NCBI RefSeq assembly: GCF_027247405.1
Contig: NZ_CP097463.1
Coordinates: 124,001-188,000, forward strand
Reading direction: 5' to 3'
Length of the DNA: 64,000 bases
From: Jatrophihabitans cynanchi
GTDB lineage: Bacteria > Actinomycetota > Actinomycetes > Mycobacteriales > Jatrophihabitantaceae
The notes beneath the pieces are model-generated. The model saw nothing but the letters and a program-made list of their open reading frames with translations, was not told the origin of the DNA and did not search any database. How positions within the stretch are numbered: position 1 is the first letter of the stretch; the number at the start of each line of letters is the position of its first letter. This document shows, piece by piece, positions 17,387 to 26,153 of the stretch. Position numbers and translations under genes: made by a program.

Positions 17387-18850
17387 ATGGCGGTGGAGCA
17401 CGTCGAGGCGCGCCAGGGTGCGTACGCCGACTCGGTCACCCTGATGCAGGTCAGCCGGCGGGTCGCGGCCGCCGACGGCGTCAGCGCGGCCCTGGTCGCG
17501 ATGGGGACGCCGCTCAACCTCGACCTGCTGGACGGGATGGGTTTCGCCACCCCGGCCGGCGCCGGCCCGAACGACCTGGTGATCGCGCTGCGGGCCGAAG
17601 ACGCCGCGGCCATCGCCGGCGCGCTCACCGAGGTGGCCGACGCCCTCGCGGCGCGGCCCGGCGGCGGCGACGGGCCGGTGGCCGCCCTGCCGCCACGCAC
17701 CGTCGGCATGGCGGCGCGCGAGGCCGGAGCGGCTCTCGCCCTGATCTCGGTCCCCGGACAGCACGCGTTCACCGAGGCGATGGACGCGCTCGACGCCGGC
17801 TGCAACGTGATGATCTTCTCCGACAACGTCCCGGTAGAACAGGAGATCAGGCTCAAGGACGTCGCGTCCGACCGCGGCCTGCTGGTGCTGGGCCCGGACT
17901 GCGGGACGGCCGTGGTCGGTGGCATCGGGCTCGGCTTCGCGCACACCGTCGCACCCGGGCCGGTCGGGATCGTGGCGGCGTCCGGGACGGGCGCGCAGCA
18001 GGTGCTCTGCCTGCTCGACGCGGCCGGGGTCGGCGTCACCGCGGCGCTCGGGGTCGGCGGGCGGGACCTGTCCGCCGCGGTCGGCGGCCGCTCCACGCTG
18101 GCCGCGCTGGACGTGCTCGACCGCGACCCGGCCACCGAGCAGATCCTGGTGATCTCCAAGCCGCCGGCCGACGAGGTCGCCGCGACGGTGCGCGCCCACG
18201 CGGACCGGCTCGGCACGCCGGTGCAGTTCGCCCTGCTGGGCCCCGGGCAGCCGGACCTCACCGCGGCGACCGAGGAGTTGCTGCGCGCGCTGAAGGTCGA
18301 CGTACCGCAGTGGCCGCACTGGCCGGGTCGCGAGGTCGCGCCGCGCCGCGGAGCGCTGGTCGGCCTGTTCGCCGGCGGGACGCTGTGCGACGAGGCGATG
18401 CTCATCGCCGGCGAGCGGTTCGGCCCCATCGCCTCCAACATCCCGCTGCAGCCGCAGTGGCGCGTGGACCCCCGCGCCGAGTGGGACGGCCGGCACGTCC
18501 TGCTGGACTTCGGCGACGACGAACTGACCGCCGGCAGGCCGCACCCGATGATCGACCCGTCGTTGCGGCTGGAGCGGCTGGCCGCGTACGGCACCGACCC
18601 GCGCACCGCCGTGCTGCTGCTCGACGTGGTCCTCGGCCACGGGGCGCACCCCGATCCGGCGGCCGAACTCGCGCCGGTGATCGCCGAGTTGGGCGGGCCG
18701 GCCGTCGTCGTCTCGCTGATCGGCGCCAAGGCCGATCCGCAGGACCTGTCCGCGCAGGCCGCCGCACTTCGCGGCGCCGGTGCCCACGTCTACGTCTCGA
18801 ACGCGGCCGCCGCCCGATTCGCCTGCGACCTGATCGGGAGCACCTCGTGA
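17387..18850 (+). CDS. fdrA: FdrA (AllF)-like acyl-CoA synthetase-fold protein, oxamate carbamoyltransferase subunit
   Basis: About 487 residues. It begins MAVEHVEARQGAYADSVTLMQVSRRV, the typical FdrA start, and continues with SVPGQHAFTEAMDALDAGCNVMIFSDNVP, LGPDCGTAVVGGIGLGFAH and VAASGTGAQQVLCLLDAAGVGV. The latter is a succinyl-CoA-synthetase-like CoA-ligase fold with no ATP-grasp domain. FdrA/AllF is a component of oxamate carbamoyltransferase. I prefer ATG 17387 because GGAGG ends 5 nt before it. An alternative GTG at 17369 would overlap the DUF2877 stop by 4 bases. It overlaps the DUF1116 gene by 4 bases, so the three proteins are probably made together. Confidence 0.87.
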   Translation: MAVEHVEARQGAYADSVTLMQVSRRVAAADGVSAALVAMGTPLNLDLLDGMGFATPAGAGPNDLVIALRAEDAAAIAGALTEVADALAARPGGGDGPVAALPPRTVGMAAREAGAALALISVPGQHAFTEAMDALDAGCNVMIFSDNVPVEQEIRLKDVASDRGLLVLGPDCGTAVVGGIGLGFAHTVAPGPVGIVAASGTGAQQVLCLLDAAGVGVTAALGVGGRDLSAAVGGRSTLAALDVLDRDPATEQILVISKPPADEVAATVRAHADRLGTPVQFALLGPGQPDLTAATEELLRALKVDVPQWPHWPGREVAPRRGALVGLFAGGTLCDEAMLIAGERFGPIASNIPLQPQWRVDPRAEWDGRHVLLDFGDDELTAGRPHPMIDPSLRLERLAAYGTDPRTAVLLLDVVLGHGAHPDPAAELAPVIAELGGPAVVVSLIGAKADPQDLSAQAAALRGAGAHVYVSNAAAARFACDLIGSTS

Positions 18851-20238
18851 AGACACTGGACGGCGAGCCGACCCTGATCACCGCCGGCGCCGACCTGTTC
18901 GCCGACGCCGCGCAGGCCCAGGCGGCTCGCGTCGTGCGCGTGGACTGGGCCCCGCCGATGCCCGGCACCGAGGCCGATCTCGCCGCCGTGATGGGCGATC
19001 CGCGCCGCGCCGGCGCGAACGCCGAGGCGCTGCGCCGGGTCGCGTCGGCGCGGGCGCTGCTCGTCGACGTCGTGCCGGCACGCGAGGCGCTCGGGCTGGC
19101 CGACCGGCAGCTGCTGCACGCCGGGCCGCCGATCGAGTGGGCGCGAACGTCGGGCCCGATGCAGGGCGCCCTGCTCGGCGCCGCGGCCTTCGAGGGGCTC
19201 GTGGCCGATCCCGCCGACGCCGCGGCGTACTACGAGCGCGGCGAGTTCACCCTGGAGCCGTGCCACCACCACAGCGCCGTGGGCCCGATGGCCGGCGTGC
19301 TGTCGGCGTCGATGTGGGTGTGGGTGCTGGAGGACCCGCAGACCGGGCGCCGCGCCTACTGCTCGCTCAACGAGGGGCTGGGCAAGGTGCTGCGCTACGG
19401 CGCGTACTCCCCCGAGGTGCTGGACCGGCTGCGCTGGATGGCGACCGTGCTCGGCCCCGCGCTGCAGCTGGCGGTGCGCGGGCACGGGCCGGTGGACATC
19501 ACCGCGATCCTCGCGCAGATGGTGCAGATGGGCGACGAGGCGCACAACCGCAACCGGGCCGGGACGCTGATGCTGCTGCGCGAGCTCGGCCCCGACCTGG
19601 TCGAGGCCGGCCTGCCGTCGGCCGACGTCGCCGCGGTGTTGCGCTTCGTCGGCGGCAACGACCACTTCTTCCTCAACCTGGCGATGCCGGCCTGCAAGCT
19701 CGCGCTCGACGGCGCGCGCGGCATCGCCGGCTCGACCATGGTCGTCGCGATGGCCCGCAACGGCACCGACTTCGGCATCCAGGTCGCCGGCACGGGCGAC
19801 GACTGGTTCACCGGGCCGGCGCAGGTGCCGGACGGGCTGTACCTCGGCGACTACGGCCCCGAGGACGCGAACCCGGACATCGGCGACTCGGCGATCACCG
19901 AGACCATCGGCCTGGGCGGCTTCGCGATGGCCGCCGCTCCCGCGATCGTCCGGTTCGTCGGCGGGACGGTCAGCGACGCGCTGGCCAACACCCGCCGGAT
20001 GTACGAGATCACCCTGGGCGAGCACCCCGCGTTCGCGGTGCCGGTGCTGGACTTCCGCGGAACGCCGCTCGGAATCGACGTCACCAAAGTCGTGCGCACC
20101 GCCATCTTGCCGCAGATCAACACCGGGATGGCCGGCAAGATCGCCGGCACCGGGCAGGTGGGCGCCGGGCTGGTCACCCCGCCCGCCGAGGCGTTCGGCA
20201 CGGCGCTGCGCGCACTCGCGGCTCGCGTCCCGCGCTGA
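18847..20238 (+). CDS. allG: DUF1116 protein, oxamate carbamoyltransferase AllG-like subunit
   Basis: This 463-residue DUF1116 protein contains FTLEPCHHHSAVGPMAGVLSASMWVWVLED, CSLNEGLGKVLRYGAYS, MGDEAHNRNRAGTLMLLRELGPDL, FVGGNDHFFLNLAMPACKLALD and MVVAMARNGTDFGIQVAG. DUF1116 is the YlbE/AllG family and is found beside FdrA and DUF2877, as here. The GTG start is inside the FdrA stop (GTGA). No carbamate kinase gene, which recovers ATP from carbamoyl phosphate in E. coli, is present in the window. Confidence 0.87.
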   Translation: MKTLDGEPTLITAGADLFADAAQAQAARVVRVDWAPPMPGTEADLAAVMGDPRRAGANAEALRRVASARALLVDVVPAREALGLADRQLLHAGPPIEWARTSGPMQGALLGAAAFEGLVADPADAAAYYERGEFTLEPCHHHSAVGPMAGVLSASMWVWVLEDPQTGRRAYCSLNEGLGKVLRYGAYSPEVLDRLRWMATVLGPALQLAVRGHGPVDITAILAQMVQMGDEAHNRNRAGTLMLLRELGPDLVEAGLPSADVAAVLRFVGGNDHFFLNLAMPACKLALDGARGIAGSTMVVAMARNGTDFGIQVAGTGDDWFTGPAQVPDGLYLGDYGPEDANPDIGDSAITETIGLGGFAMAAAPAIVRFVGGTVSDALANTRRMYEITLGEHPAFAVPVLDFRGTPLGIDVTKVVRTAILPQINTGMAGKIAGTGQVGAGLVTPPAEAFGTALRALAARVPR

Positions 20239-20314
20239 GGGTGCCCTGGCGCGGTTCACATGCCACGCTGGGCCGCACTCCGTACCGTGGGTGCGGACGC
20301 GTGAGGAGCAGCCG

Positions 20315-20746
20315 ATGACGACACCGCCACCGGACGACCAGCCGACAGCAGCCGTGCCCGAACCCGAGCCGGCGGGCCCACCACCAGGCCAGCACTACCC
20401 GTTCGGGCCGGCGCCGCAGCCGTACCCGTTCGCCCCGGTCTACCGGGCGCCCCGCGAGCCGTGGGTCAACCCCGCCCGGCGGGCCGGCGTCGCCGGGCTC
20501 GCGGCCGCCGCGCTGCTGCTGGCGATCGGGCTGGGCGTGCTGATCGGCTGGGCCGCGTTCAGCGGCGGCGGCCACGAGCACCGGATGTACCAGGACGGGT
20601 ACGGCCGGATGTACCGCGCGCCGGACGGCTACGCGCCCGGCATCCCGGGGCATCCGCGGCTGCATCCCGGCAAACCTGGCGGAAAGCAGCCCGGCGTGAG
20701 CCCGACCTCGCCTGCCCCGAAACCCTCGCCGACCCGCACCAGCTGA
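20315..20746 (+). CDS. Proline-rich single-pass membrane protein, unknown function
   Basis: A 143-residue protein with a Pro/Ala-rich cytoplasmic N-terminus (about 1-55), one strong hydrophobic segment (GVAGLAAAALLLAIGLGVLIGW, about 60-81) and an external His/Gly/Tyr/Pro-rich tail ending in a Ser/Thr/Pro stretch. The ATG at 20315 has a GAGGAG site 6 nt upstream. No domain is recognised. Similar small Pro-rich membrane proteins are common in actinobacteria. It lies 36 bp upstream of glgX and may be read with it. Confidence 0.72.
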   Translation: MTTPPPDDQPTAAVPEPEPAGPPPGQHYPFGPAPQPYPFAPVYRAPREPWVNPARRAGVAGLAAAALLLAIGLGVLIGWAAFSGGGHEHRMYQDGYGRMYRAPDGYAPGIPGHPRLHPGKPGGKQPGVSPTSPAPKPSPTRTS

Positions 20747-20782
20747 CACCGCCGTCGGGCCGCGGAGCCGATCTGGCAGGCT

Positions 20783-22906
20783 GTGCGGGTGGAGATCTGG
20801 CCCGGCACCGCGTATCCGCTGGGCGCAACCTACGACGGCTCGGGCACGAACTTCGCGCTGTTCAGCGAGGTTGCCGAGCGTGTCGAACTGTGCCTGTTCG
20901 ACAGCGACAACACCGAGACCCGCGTCGTGCTGCCCGAGGTCGACGGGTTCGTCTGGCACGGCTTCGTCCCCGGGCTCGAGCCCGGTCAGCGCTACGGCTA
21001 CCGCGTCCATGCGCCGTACGAGCCGGGCAACGGCCAGCGCAGCAACCCCAACAAGCTGCTGATCGACCCGTACACCAAGGCGATCGACGGCATCGTCGAG
21101 TGGGACGAGTCGCTGTTCGGATACCACTTCGGTGACCCGGACAGCCGCAACGACCTCGACTCGGCCGCGCACATGCCCAAATGCGTGGTGATCAACCCGT
21201 TCTTCGACTGGGGCGACGATCGGCCACCGCGGCACTCGTACGCCGACAGCGTGATCTACGAGGCGCACGTCAAGGGCCTGACCCAGTTGCACCCCGAACT
21301 GCCCGAGCAGCTGCGCGGCACCTACGCCGGCATCGCGCACCCGGTGATCGTCGAGCACCTGCAGCAGTTGGGCGTGACCACGATCGAACTGATGCCGGTG
21401 CACCACTTCGTCAACGACTCGTTCCTCGTCGACAAGGGGCTGGCAAACTACTGGGGCTACAACACGCTCGCGTTCTTCGCGCCGGACTTCAAGTACTCGG
21501 CCGGCACCTCACCGGGCGCACAGGTCCAGGAGTTCAAGGCGATGGTGCGCGCCCTGCACCGCGCGGGGATCGAGGTCATTCTCGACGTCGTCTACAACCA
21601 CACCGGGGAGGGCAATCACCTCGGGCCCACGCTGTCCTTCCGCGGCATCGACAACGCGGCGTACTACCGGCTCGAGGAGGACTCCCTCGCGCACTACACC
21701 GACTACACCGGCACCGGCAACAGCCTGAACGTGCGGCACCCGCACGCGCTGCAGCTGATCATGGACTCGCTGCGCTACTGGGTCACCGAGATGCACGTCG
21801 ACGGCTTCCGGTTCGACCTCGCCGCGACGTTGGCCCGCGAGTTCTACGACGTGGACCGGTTGTCGTCCTTCTTCGACCTGGTGCAGCAGGACCCGATCGT
21901 CAGTCAGGTCAAGCTCATCGCCGAGCCGTGGGACGTCGGCCCGGGCGGCTATCAGGTCGGCAACTTCCCGCCGCAGTGGACCGAGTGGAACGGCAAGTAC
22001 CGCGACACGGTGCGGGACTTCTGGCGCGGCGAGCCGGCCACCATCGGCGAGTTCGCGGCACGGCTCACCGGCTCGGCCGACCTGTACGAGACGTCCGGCC
22101 GGCGCCCGGTCGCCAGCATCAACTTCGTGACCGCGCACGACGGGTTCACCCTGCTCGATCTCGTGTCGTACAACGAGAAGCACAACGAGGCGAACCTCGA
22201 CGGCAACAACGACGGCGAGAGCCACAACCGTTCGTGGAACTGCGGCATCGAAGGACCGACCGACGACCCGGAGATCGTGGCGCTCCGCGCGCAGCAGCGC
22301 CGCAACTTCCTGGCCACCCTGTTCCTGTCGCAGGGCGTGCCGATGCTGTGTCACGGCGACGAACTCGGCCGCACCCAGCACGGCAACAACAACGGGTACT
22401 GCCAGGACAACGAGCTCACCTGGGTCGACTGGGCGCATGTCGACGTCGACCTGCTTGCGTTCACCCGGCGGATGGCCGAGTTGCGCCGCGAGCACCCCGC
22501 GTTCCGCCGGCGTCGCTTCTTCGACGGCCGCCCGGTGCGCCGGCGGCGCGGTGCCGGCGCCGCCGACACGCTGCCGGACATCGAGTGGTTCACCCCGGAC
22601 GGCGCGGAGATGACCGAGGAGGACTGGGATTCCGGCTTCGGGCGCGCGATCGCCGTCTACCTCAACGGGAACGGCATCCCGGGCACCGACCGGCGCGGCC
22701 GCCGTGTCGTCGACGATTCGTTCCTGCTCTGCTTCAGCGCGCATGACGAGCCGATCGAGTTCACCGTGCCGCCCGCCGAGTTCGCCCCCGCGTGGGAGAT
22801 CGTGGTGGACACGATGCGCCCGGACGACGGCGCGGCGATCGTCGAGGCCGGCGGGACGGTGAGTGTCGGCCCCCGGGCGCTCGTCGTGCTGCAACAGGCG
22901 AGCTGA
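20783..22906 (+). CDS. glgX: Glycogen debranching enzyme GlgX/TreX
   Basis: A 707-residue GH13 (subfamily 11) debranching enzyme. An N-terminal CBM48 region (PLGATYDGSGTNFALFSEVAERVELCLFD) is followed by the barrel: VILDVVYNHTGEGNH (region I), DGFRFDLAATL with the nucleophile Asp (region II), LIAEPWDVG with the acid/base Glu (region III) and NFVTAHDGFTLLDLVSYNEKHNEAN (region IV). It removes alpha-1,6 branches to free maltooligosaccharides. treY follows immediately, the usual treX-treY-treZ order for making trehalose from glycogen. The GTG at 20783 was chosen; GTG 20789 is an alternative. Confidence 0.95.
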   Translation: MRVEIWPGTAYPLGATYDGSGTNFALFSEVAERVELCLFDSDNTETRVVLPEVDGFVWHGFVPGLEPGQRYGYRVHAPYEPGNGQRSNPNKLLIDPYTKAIDGIVEWDESLFGYHFGDPDSRNDLDSAAHMPKCVVINPFFDWGDDRPPRHSYADSVIYEAHVKGLTQLHPELPEQLRGTYAGIAHPVIVEHLQQLGVTTIELMPVHHFVNDSFLVDKGLANYWGYNTLAFFAPDFKYSAGTSPGAQVQEFKAMVRALHRAGIEVILDVVYNHTGEGNHLGPTLSFRGIDNAAYYRLEEDSLAHYTDYTGTGNSLNVRHPHALQLIMDSLRYWVTEMHVDGFRFDLAATLAREFYDVDRLSSFFDLVQQDPIVSQVKLIAEPWDVGPGGYQVGNFPPQWTEWNGKYRDTVRDFWRGEPATIGEFAARLTGSADLYETSGRRPVASINFVTAHDGFTLLDLVSYNEKHNEANLDGNNDGESHNRSWNCGIEGPTDDPEIVALRAQQRRNFLATLFLSQGVPMLCHGDELGRTQHGNNNGYCQDNELTWVDWAHVDVDLLAFTRRMAELRREHPAFRRRRFFDGRPVRRRRGAGAADTLPDIEWFTPDGAEMTEEDWDSGFGRAIAVYLNGNGIPGTDRRGRRVVDDSFLLCFSAHDEPIEFTVPPAEFAPAWEIVVDTMRPDDGAAIVEAGGTVSVGPRALVVLQQAS

Positions 22907-22907
22907 C

Positions 22908-25202
22908 GTGTCCGTCCCCACGTCCACCTACCGGCTGCAGGTGCGCGCCGGTTTCGACCTGCACGCCGTCGCCGACCTCAGCGACTACCTCGCCACGCTC
23001 GGGGTCGGCGCGCTCTACCTGTCCCCCCTGCTGCCGTCGGCCAAGGGGTCCGATCACGGCTACGACGTGATCGCCTTCGACCGGGTCGATCCGGCGCGCG
23101 GCGGTCTCGACGGGTGGACGCGGACGCTCGCGGCCGCTCGCGCCCGCGGACTGGGCCTGGTCGTGGACATCGTCCCGAACCACACCGGGGTCGCGGTCCC
23201 GGCCGACAACGTGGCCTGGTGGGACGTGCTGAAGCTGGGCCGCGACTCGGCGTACGCGTCCTGGTTCGACATCGACTGGTCCTACGGCCGGATCCTGCTG
23301 CCCGTGCTGGGCGACGACTTCGCACCGTCGCAGTTGACGGTCGACGGCGGCGAACTTCACTACTGTGCCGACCCGCAGGCACCGCTGGCCGAGCACCGCT
23401 TCCCGATCGCACCCGGCACGGGCGATGCCGGTACTGCCGCCGAGGTGCACGGCCGGCAGCACTACGAACTGGTGAACTACCGGCGCGCCGACAGCGAGCA
23501 GAACTACCGCCGCTTCTTCGCGGTCACCGCATTGGCCGGGCTGCGCGTCGAGGATCCCGCGGTGTTCGCCGCCACCCACGAGCAGATCGGCCGATGGGCG
23601 CGCCAGGACGGCGTCGACGGCATCCGCGTCGACCATCCGGACGGACTCGTCGACCCGCGCGGTTACCTGGAGCAGTTGCGCGAGCTGACCGGGCCGGGGA
23701 CCTGGATCACGGTGGAGAAGATCCTCGAGCCCGGCGAGCGGTTGCCCGCCGACTGGCCGGTCGCGGGCACGACCGGCTACGACGCGCTGGCCGAGGTGAG
23801 CGGGCTGTTCGTCGACCCGGTGGCCGAGCCCGCGTTCGAGCTGGCCTATCGCGAGCTGACCGGCGACACCCTCAGCTACCCGGAGCACGTCGCGGCCGGC
23901 AAGCGCAGCGCGGCGACGACGATCCTGCGCGCCGAGGTGAACCGGCTCGCCAGGCTGGTGCCGGAACTACCCGAGGCGGCCGCGGCGCTCACCGAGCTGC
24001 TTGTCGCGTTCCCCGTCTACCGCTCCTACGTCCCCGAGGGCGCCGAACAGTTGGCCGCCGCGATCGAGACGGCTCGGCGCGCACGCCCCGATCTGGCCGA
24101 GACAATCGGCCGGTTGGCCGGCCGGCTCGCCGATCCCGCCGACGAGTTGTGCGCGCGGTTCCAGCAGACGTCCGGCGCGGTGATGGCCAAGGGTGTCGAG
24201 GACACCGCGTACTACCGGTACACCCGCTTCATCGCCCTGAACGAGGTCGGTGGCGATCCCGCCAGCTTCGGCTCGGACGTGCACCGGTTCCACGAGGCGC
24301 AGCTGCGCCGCCAGCAGTCCGCGCCGGGGTCGATGACCACGCTCGCCACGCACGACACCAAGCGCGGCGAGGACGTGCGCGCCCGGCTCGCGGTGCTGTC
24401 CGAGCTGCCCGCGGAGTGGGCGGCGCTCGTGCGGCTGCTGATGCGCGAGGCGCCCCTGACCGACCGCCCGTTCGGCTACCTGCTGTGGCAGACCTTCGCC
24501 GGCGCCGGCCTGATCGAGCGCGAGCGGATGCATGCCTACGCCGAGAAGGCGATGCGCGAAGCCGCCACCTCGACCACCTGGCTGGACCCGGACGCCGGCT
24601 TCGAGGCGTCCGTGCACGCCGTGATCGAGCGCGCCTACGACGACCCCGCGGTGCACGACCCGCTCGCCGGGTTCATCGCCCGGATCCGGCCGTACGGCTG
24701 GTCGAACTCGCTCGCCCAGAAGCTGGTGCAGCTGACCATGCCGGGCGTGCCCGACGTCTACCAGGGCACCGCGTACTGGGAGGACTCACTCGTCGACCCG
24801 GACAACCGGCGGCCGGTGGACTTCGACGCGGCCCGCGCGGCACTCGACCGGCTGGACGCGGACGTACACGCGCCACCGATCGACGCGAGCGGCGACGCCA
24901 AGCTGTGGGTGCTCTCCCGGACGCTGCGGTTGCGGCGCGACTGGCCGGACCTGTTCACCGGCTACCGTCCGGTCGCCGTCTCGGGCACCGCGGCCGGGCA
25001 CGCGGTGGCCTTCGACCGCGGCGGTGCGATCACGGTTGCCACCAGGCTGCCGGTGGGCCTGGAGCGCGACGGCGGCTGGCAGGACACGGTGATCGACCTA
25101 ACCGGCCAGGCGACCGACGTGATCAGCGGTGTGCGGCACCGCGGCGAGGTCGCGCTCGCCGAACTGCTCGCCGACTACCCGGTGGCGCTGCTCGTGCGCT
25201 GA
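22908..25202 (+). CDS. treY: Maltooligosyl trehalose synthase
   Basis: A 764-residue GH13 protein beginning VPTSTYRLQVRAGFDLHAVADLSDYLATLGVGALYLSPLLPSAKGSDHGYDV, which is specific for TreY. Further marks are VDIVPNHTGV, DGIRVDHPDGLVDP (nucleophile Asp), WITVEKILEPGE (acid/base Glu) and STTWLDPDA / TMPGVPDVYQGTAYWEDSLVDPDNRRPVD. It converts the reducing-end maltose of a maltooligosaccharide into a trehalose unit, which TreZ then releases. The GTG start is 1 nt after the glgX stop. It is followed by convergent ppk2. Confidence 0.95.
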   Translation: MSVPTSTYRLQVRAGFDLHAVADLSDYLATLGVGALYLSPLLPSAKGSDHGYDVIAFDRVDPARGGLDGWTRTLAAARARGLGLVVDIVPNHTGVAVPADNVAWWDVLKLGRDSAYASWFDIDWSYGRILLPVLGDDFAPSQLTVDGGELHYCADPQAPLAEHRFPIAPGTGDAGTAAEVHGRQHYELVNYRRADSEQNYRRFFAVTALAGLRVEDPAVFAATHEQIGRWARQDGVDGIRVDHPDGLVDPRGYLEQLRELTGPGTWITVEKILEPGERLPADWPVAGTTGYDALAEVSGLFVDPVAEPAFELAYRELTGDTLSYPEHVAAGKRSAATTILRAEVNRLARLVPELPEAAAALTELLVAFPVYRSYVPEGAEQLAAAIETARRARPDLAETIGRLAGRLADPADELCARFQQTSGAVMAKGVEDTAYYRYTRFIALNEVGGDPASFGSDVHRFHEAQLRRQQSAPGSMTTLATHDTKRGEDVRARLAVLSELPAEWAALVRLLMREAPLTDRPFGYLLWQTFAGAGLIERERMHAYAEKAMREAATSTTWLDPDAGFEASVHAVIERAYDDPAVHDPLAGFIARIRPYGWSNSLAQKLVQLTMPGVPDVYQGTAYWEDSLVDPDNRRPVDFDAARAALDRLDADVHAPPIDASGDAKLWVLSRTLRLRRDWPDLFTGYRPVAVSGTAAGHAVAFDRGGAITVATRLPVGLERDGGWQDTVIDLTGQATDVISGVRHRGEVALAELLADYPVALLVR

Positions 25203-25211
25203 GCGTGCACC

Positions 25212-25244
25212 ACAGCGCCAATACAGCGTCAATACAGCGTCAAT
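25212..25244. repeat. Three tandem 11-bp repeats at the treY/ppk2 junction
   Basis: ACAGCGTCAAT is present three times in a row, the first copy with one change (ACAGCGCCAAT). The array fills the gap between the convergent treY and ppk2 stops. The last copy overlaps the final codon and stop of ppk2, so repeat expansion or loss could alter the end of that gene. Confidence 0.75.
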
Positions 25245-26082
25245 GCGGCGGCTCGAGCCGTTCGCGGAGCCGGTCCAGGTCCAGGTCGGGTTGTGGGTAC
25301 CGCGGGTCCAGCTCCTCCAGCGTCTCGCGCAGCAGCGCGCCGATCGCCCAGTTGCGGTACGCCTTGTCGTCGGACGGCACCACGTACCAGGGCGCGACGG
25401 TGGTGTTGCACTCCTCCAGCACCGCCTCGTACGCGGCCACGTAGTCCGTCCAGAACGCCCGCTCGTCGATGTCGGCTTCGTTGAACTTCCAGTGCTTGTC
25501 CGGGTCGGCCAGCCGGGCCAGCAGCCGTTCCCGCTGCGTCTCGTAGGAGATGTGCAGGAAGCACTTGACGATGGTGGTGCCGGACCCGGCAAGCTCCGCC
25601 TCGAACGCGTTGATGCGCCCGTATCGTGTCGACCACTCCGATTCCGGGACGAGCTCGTGCACGCGCACCACGAGCACGTCCTCGTACTGCGAACGATCGA
25701 AGACGCCGATGACGCCCGGTGGCGGAACCCGGTTGCCGATGCGCCACAGGAAATCGTGTGCCAACTCCTGCTTCGTCGGCTTCTTGAACGCGGTGTACTG
25801 CACCCCGATCGGTCCGAACGTGCCCACGACGTGCTCGGTCACGCCACCCTTGCCGGCGGTGTCCATGCCCTGCAGCAGCAACAGCACCCGCCGGTTACCG
25901 CCCGCGGTCGATTCGGCCCAGAGCCGCTCCTGCAACCCGGCCAGGTGCTCGGCGTCGGTCCTGAGCTTCTTCGCTTTCCCGCTCTTGTTCACCGGTGCCA
26001 GCGGCCGCGCCGCGGGGTCGTAGCCGGCCAGGTTCACCGGTCCGTCAGGCACGCGCAGGGCGGTGCGCATCGAGTCGGCCAT
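25240..26082 (-). CDS. ppk2: Polyphosphate kinase 2 family protein
   Basis: A 280-residue single-domain PPK2. Walker A is GMDTAGKGG (72-80) and is followed by FGPIGVQYTAFKKPTKQELAHDFLWR. Walker B is GVIGVFDRSQYEDVLVVRVH. The C-terminal lid has DPDKHWKFNEADIDER and WYVVPSDDKAYRNWAIG. These enzymes phosphorylate nucleotides with polyphosphate. The PPK2 class and hence the preferred nucleotide cannot be settled here. It lies on the minus strand between treY and treZ and breaks the trehalose gene set. Its start is 71 bp from the divergent treZ start. Confidence 0.92.
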   Translation of the reverse strand: MADSMRTALRVPDGPVNLAGYDPAARPLAPVNKSGKAKKLRTDAEHLAGLQERLWAESTAGGNRRVLLLLQGMDTAGKGGVTEHVVGTFGPIGVQYTAFKKPTKQELAHDFLWRIGNRVPPPGVIGVFDRSQYEDVLVVRVHELVPESEWSTRYGRINAFEAELAGSGTTIVKCFLHISYETQRERLLARLADPDKHWKFNEADIDERAFWTDYVAAYEAVLEECNTTVAPWYVVPSDDKAYRNWAIGALLRETLEELDPRYPQPDLDLDRLRERLEPPH

Positions 26083-26153
26083 TTCGCCAGGTTAGAGGGC
26101 AACCCCCGGTAGCCGCTGTTTGCCCGGCACGCGCGTCGGGCAGGGTGAGCGCT

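Noticed and set aside
17047-18846. Long open frame (over 1000 codons to 20238) running through the FdrA region
   Set aside because: Only its last 464 codons (DUF1116) are a real gene. The upstream part is Arg/Gly/Ala-rich out-of-frame translation of DUF2877 and FdrA, typical of GC-rich DNA.
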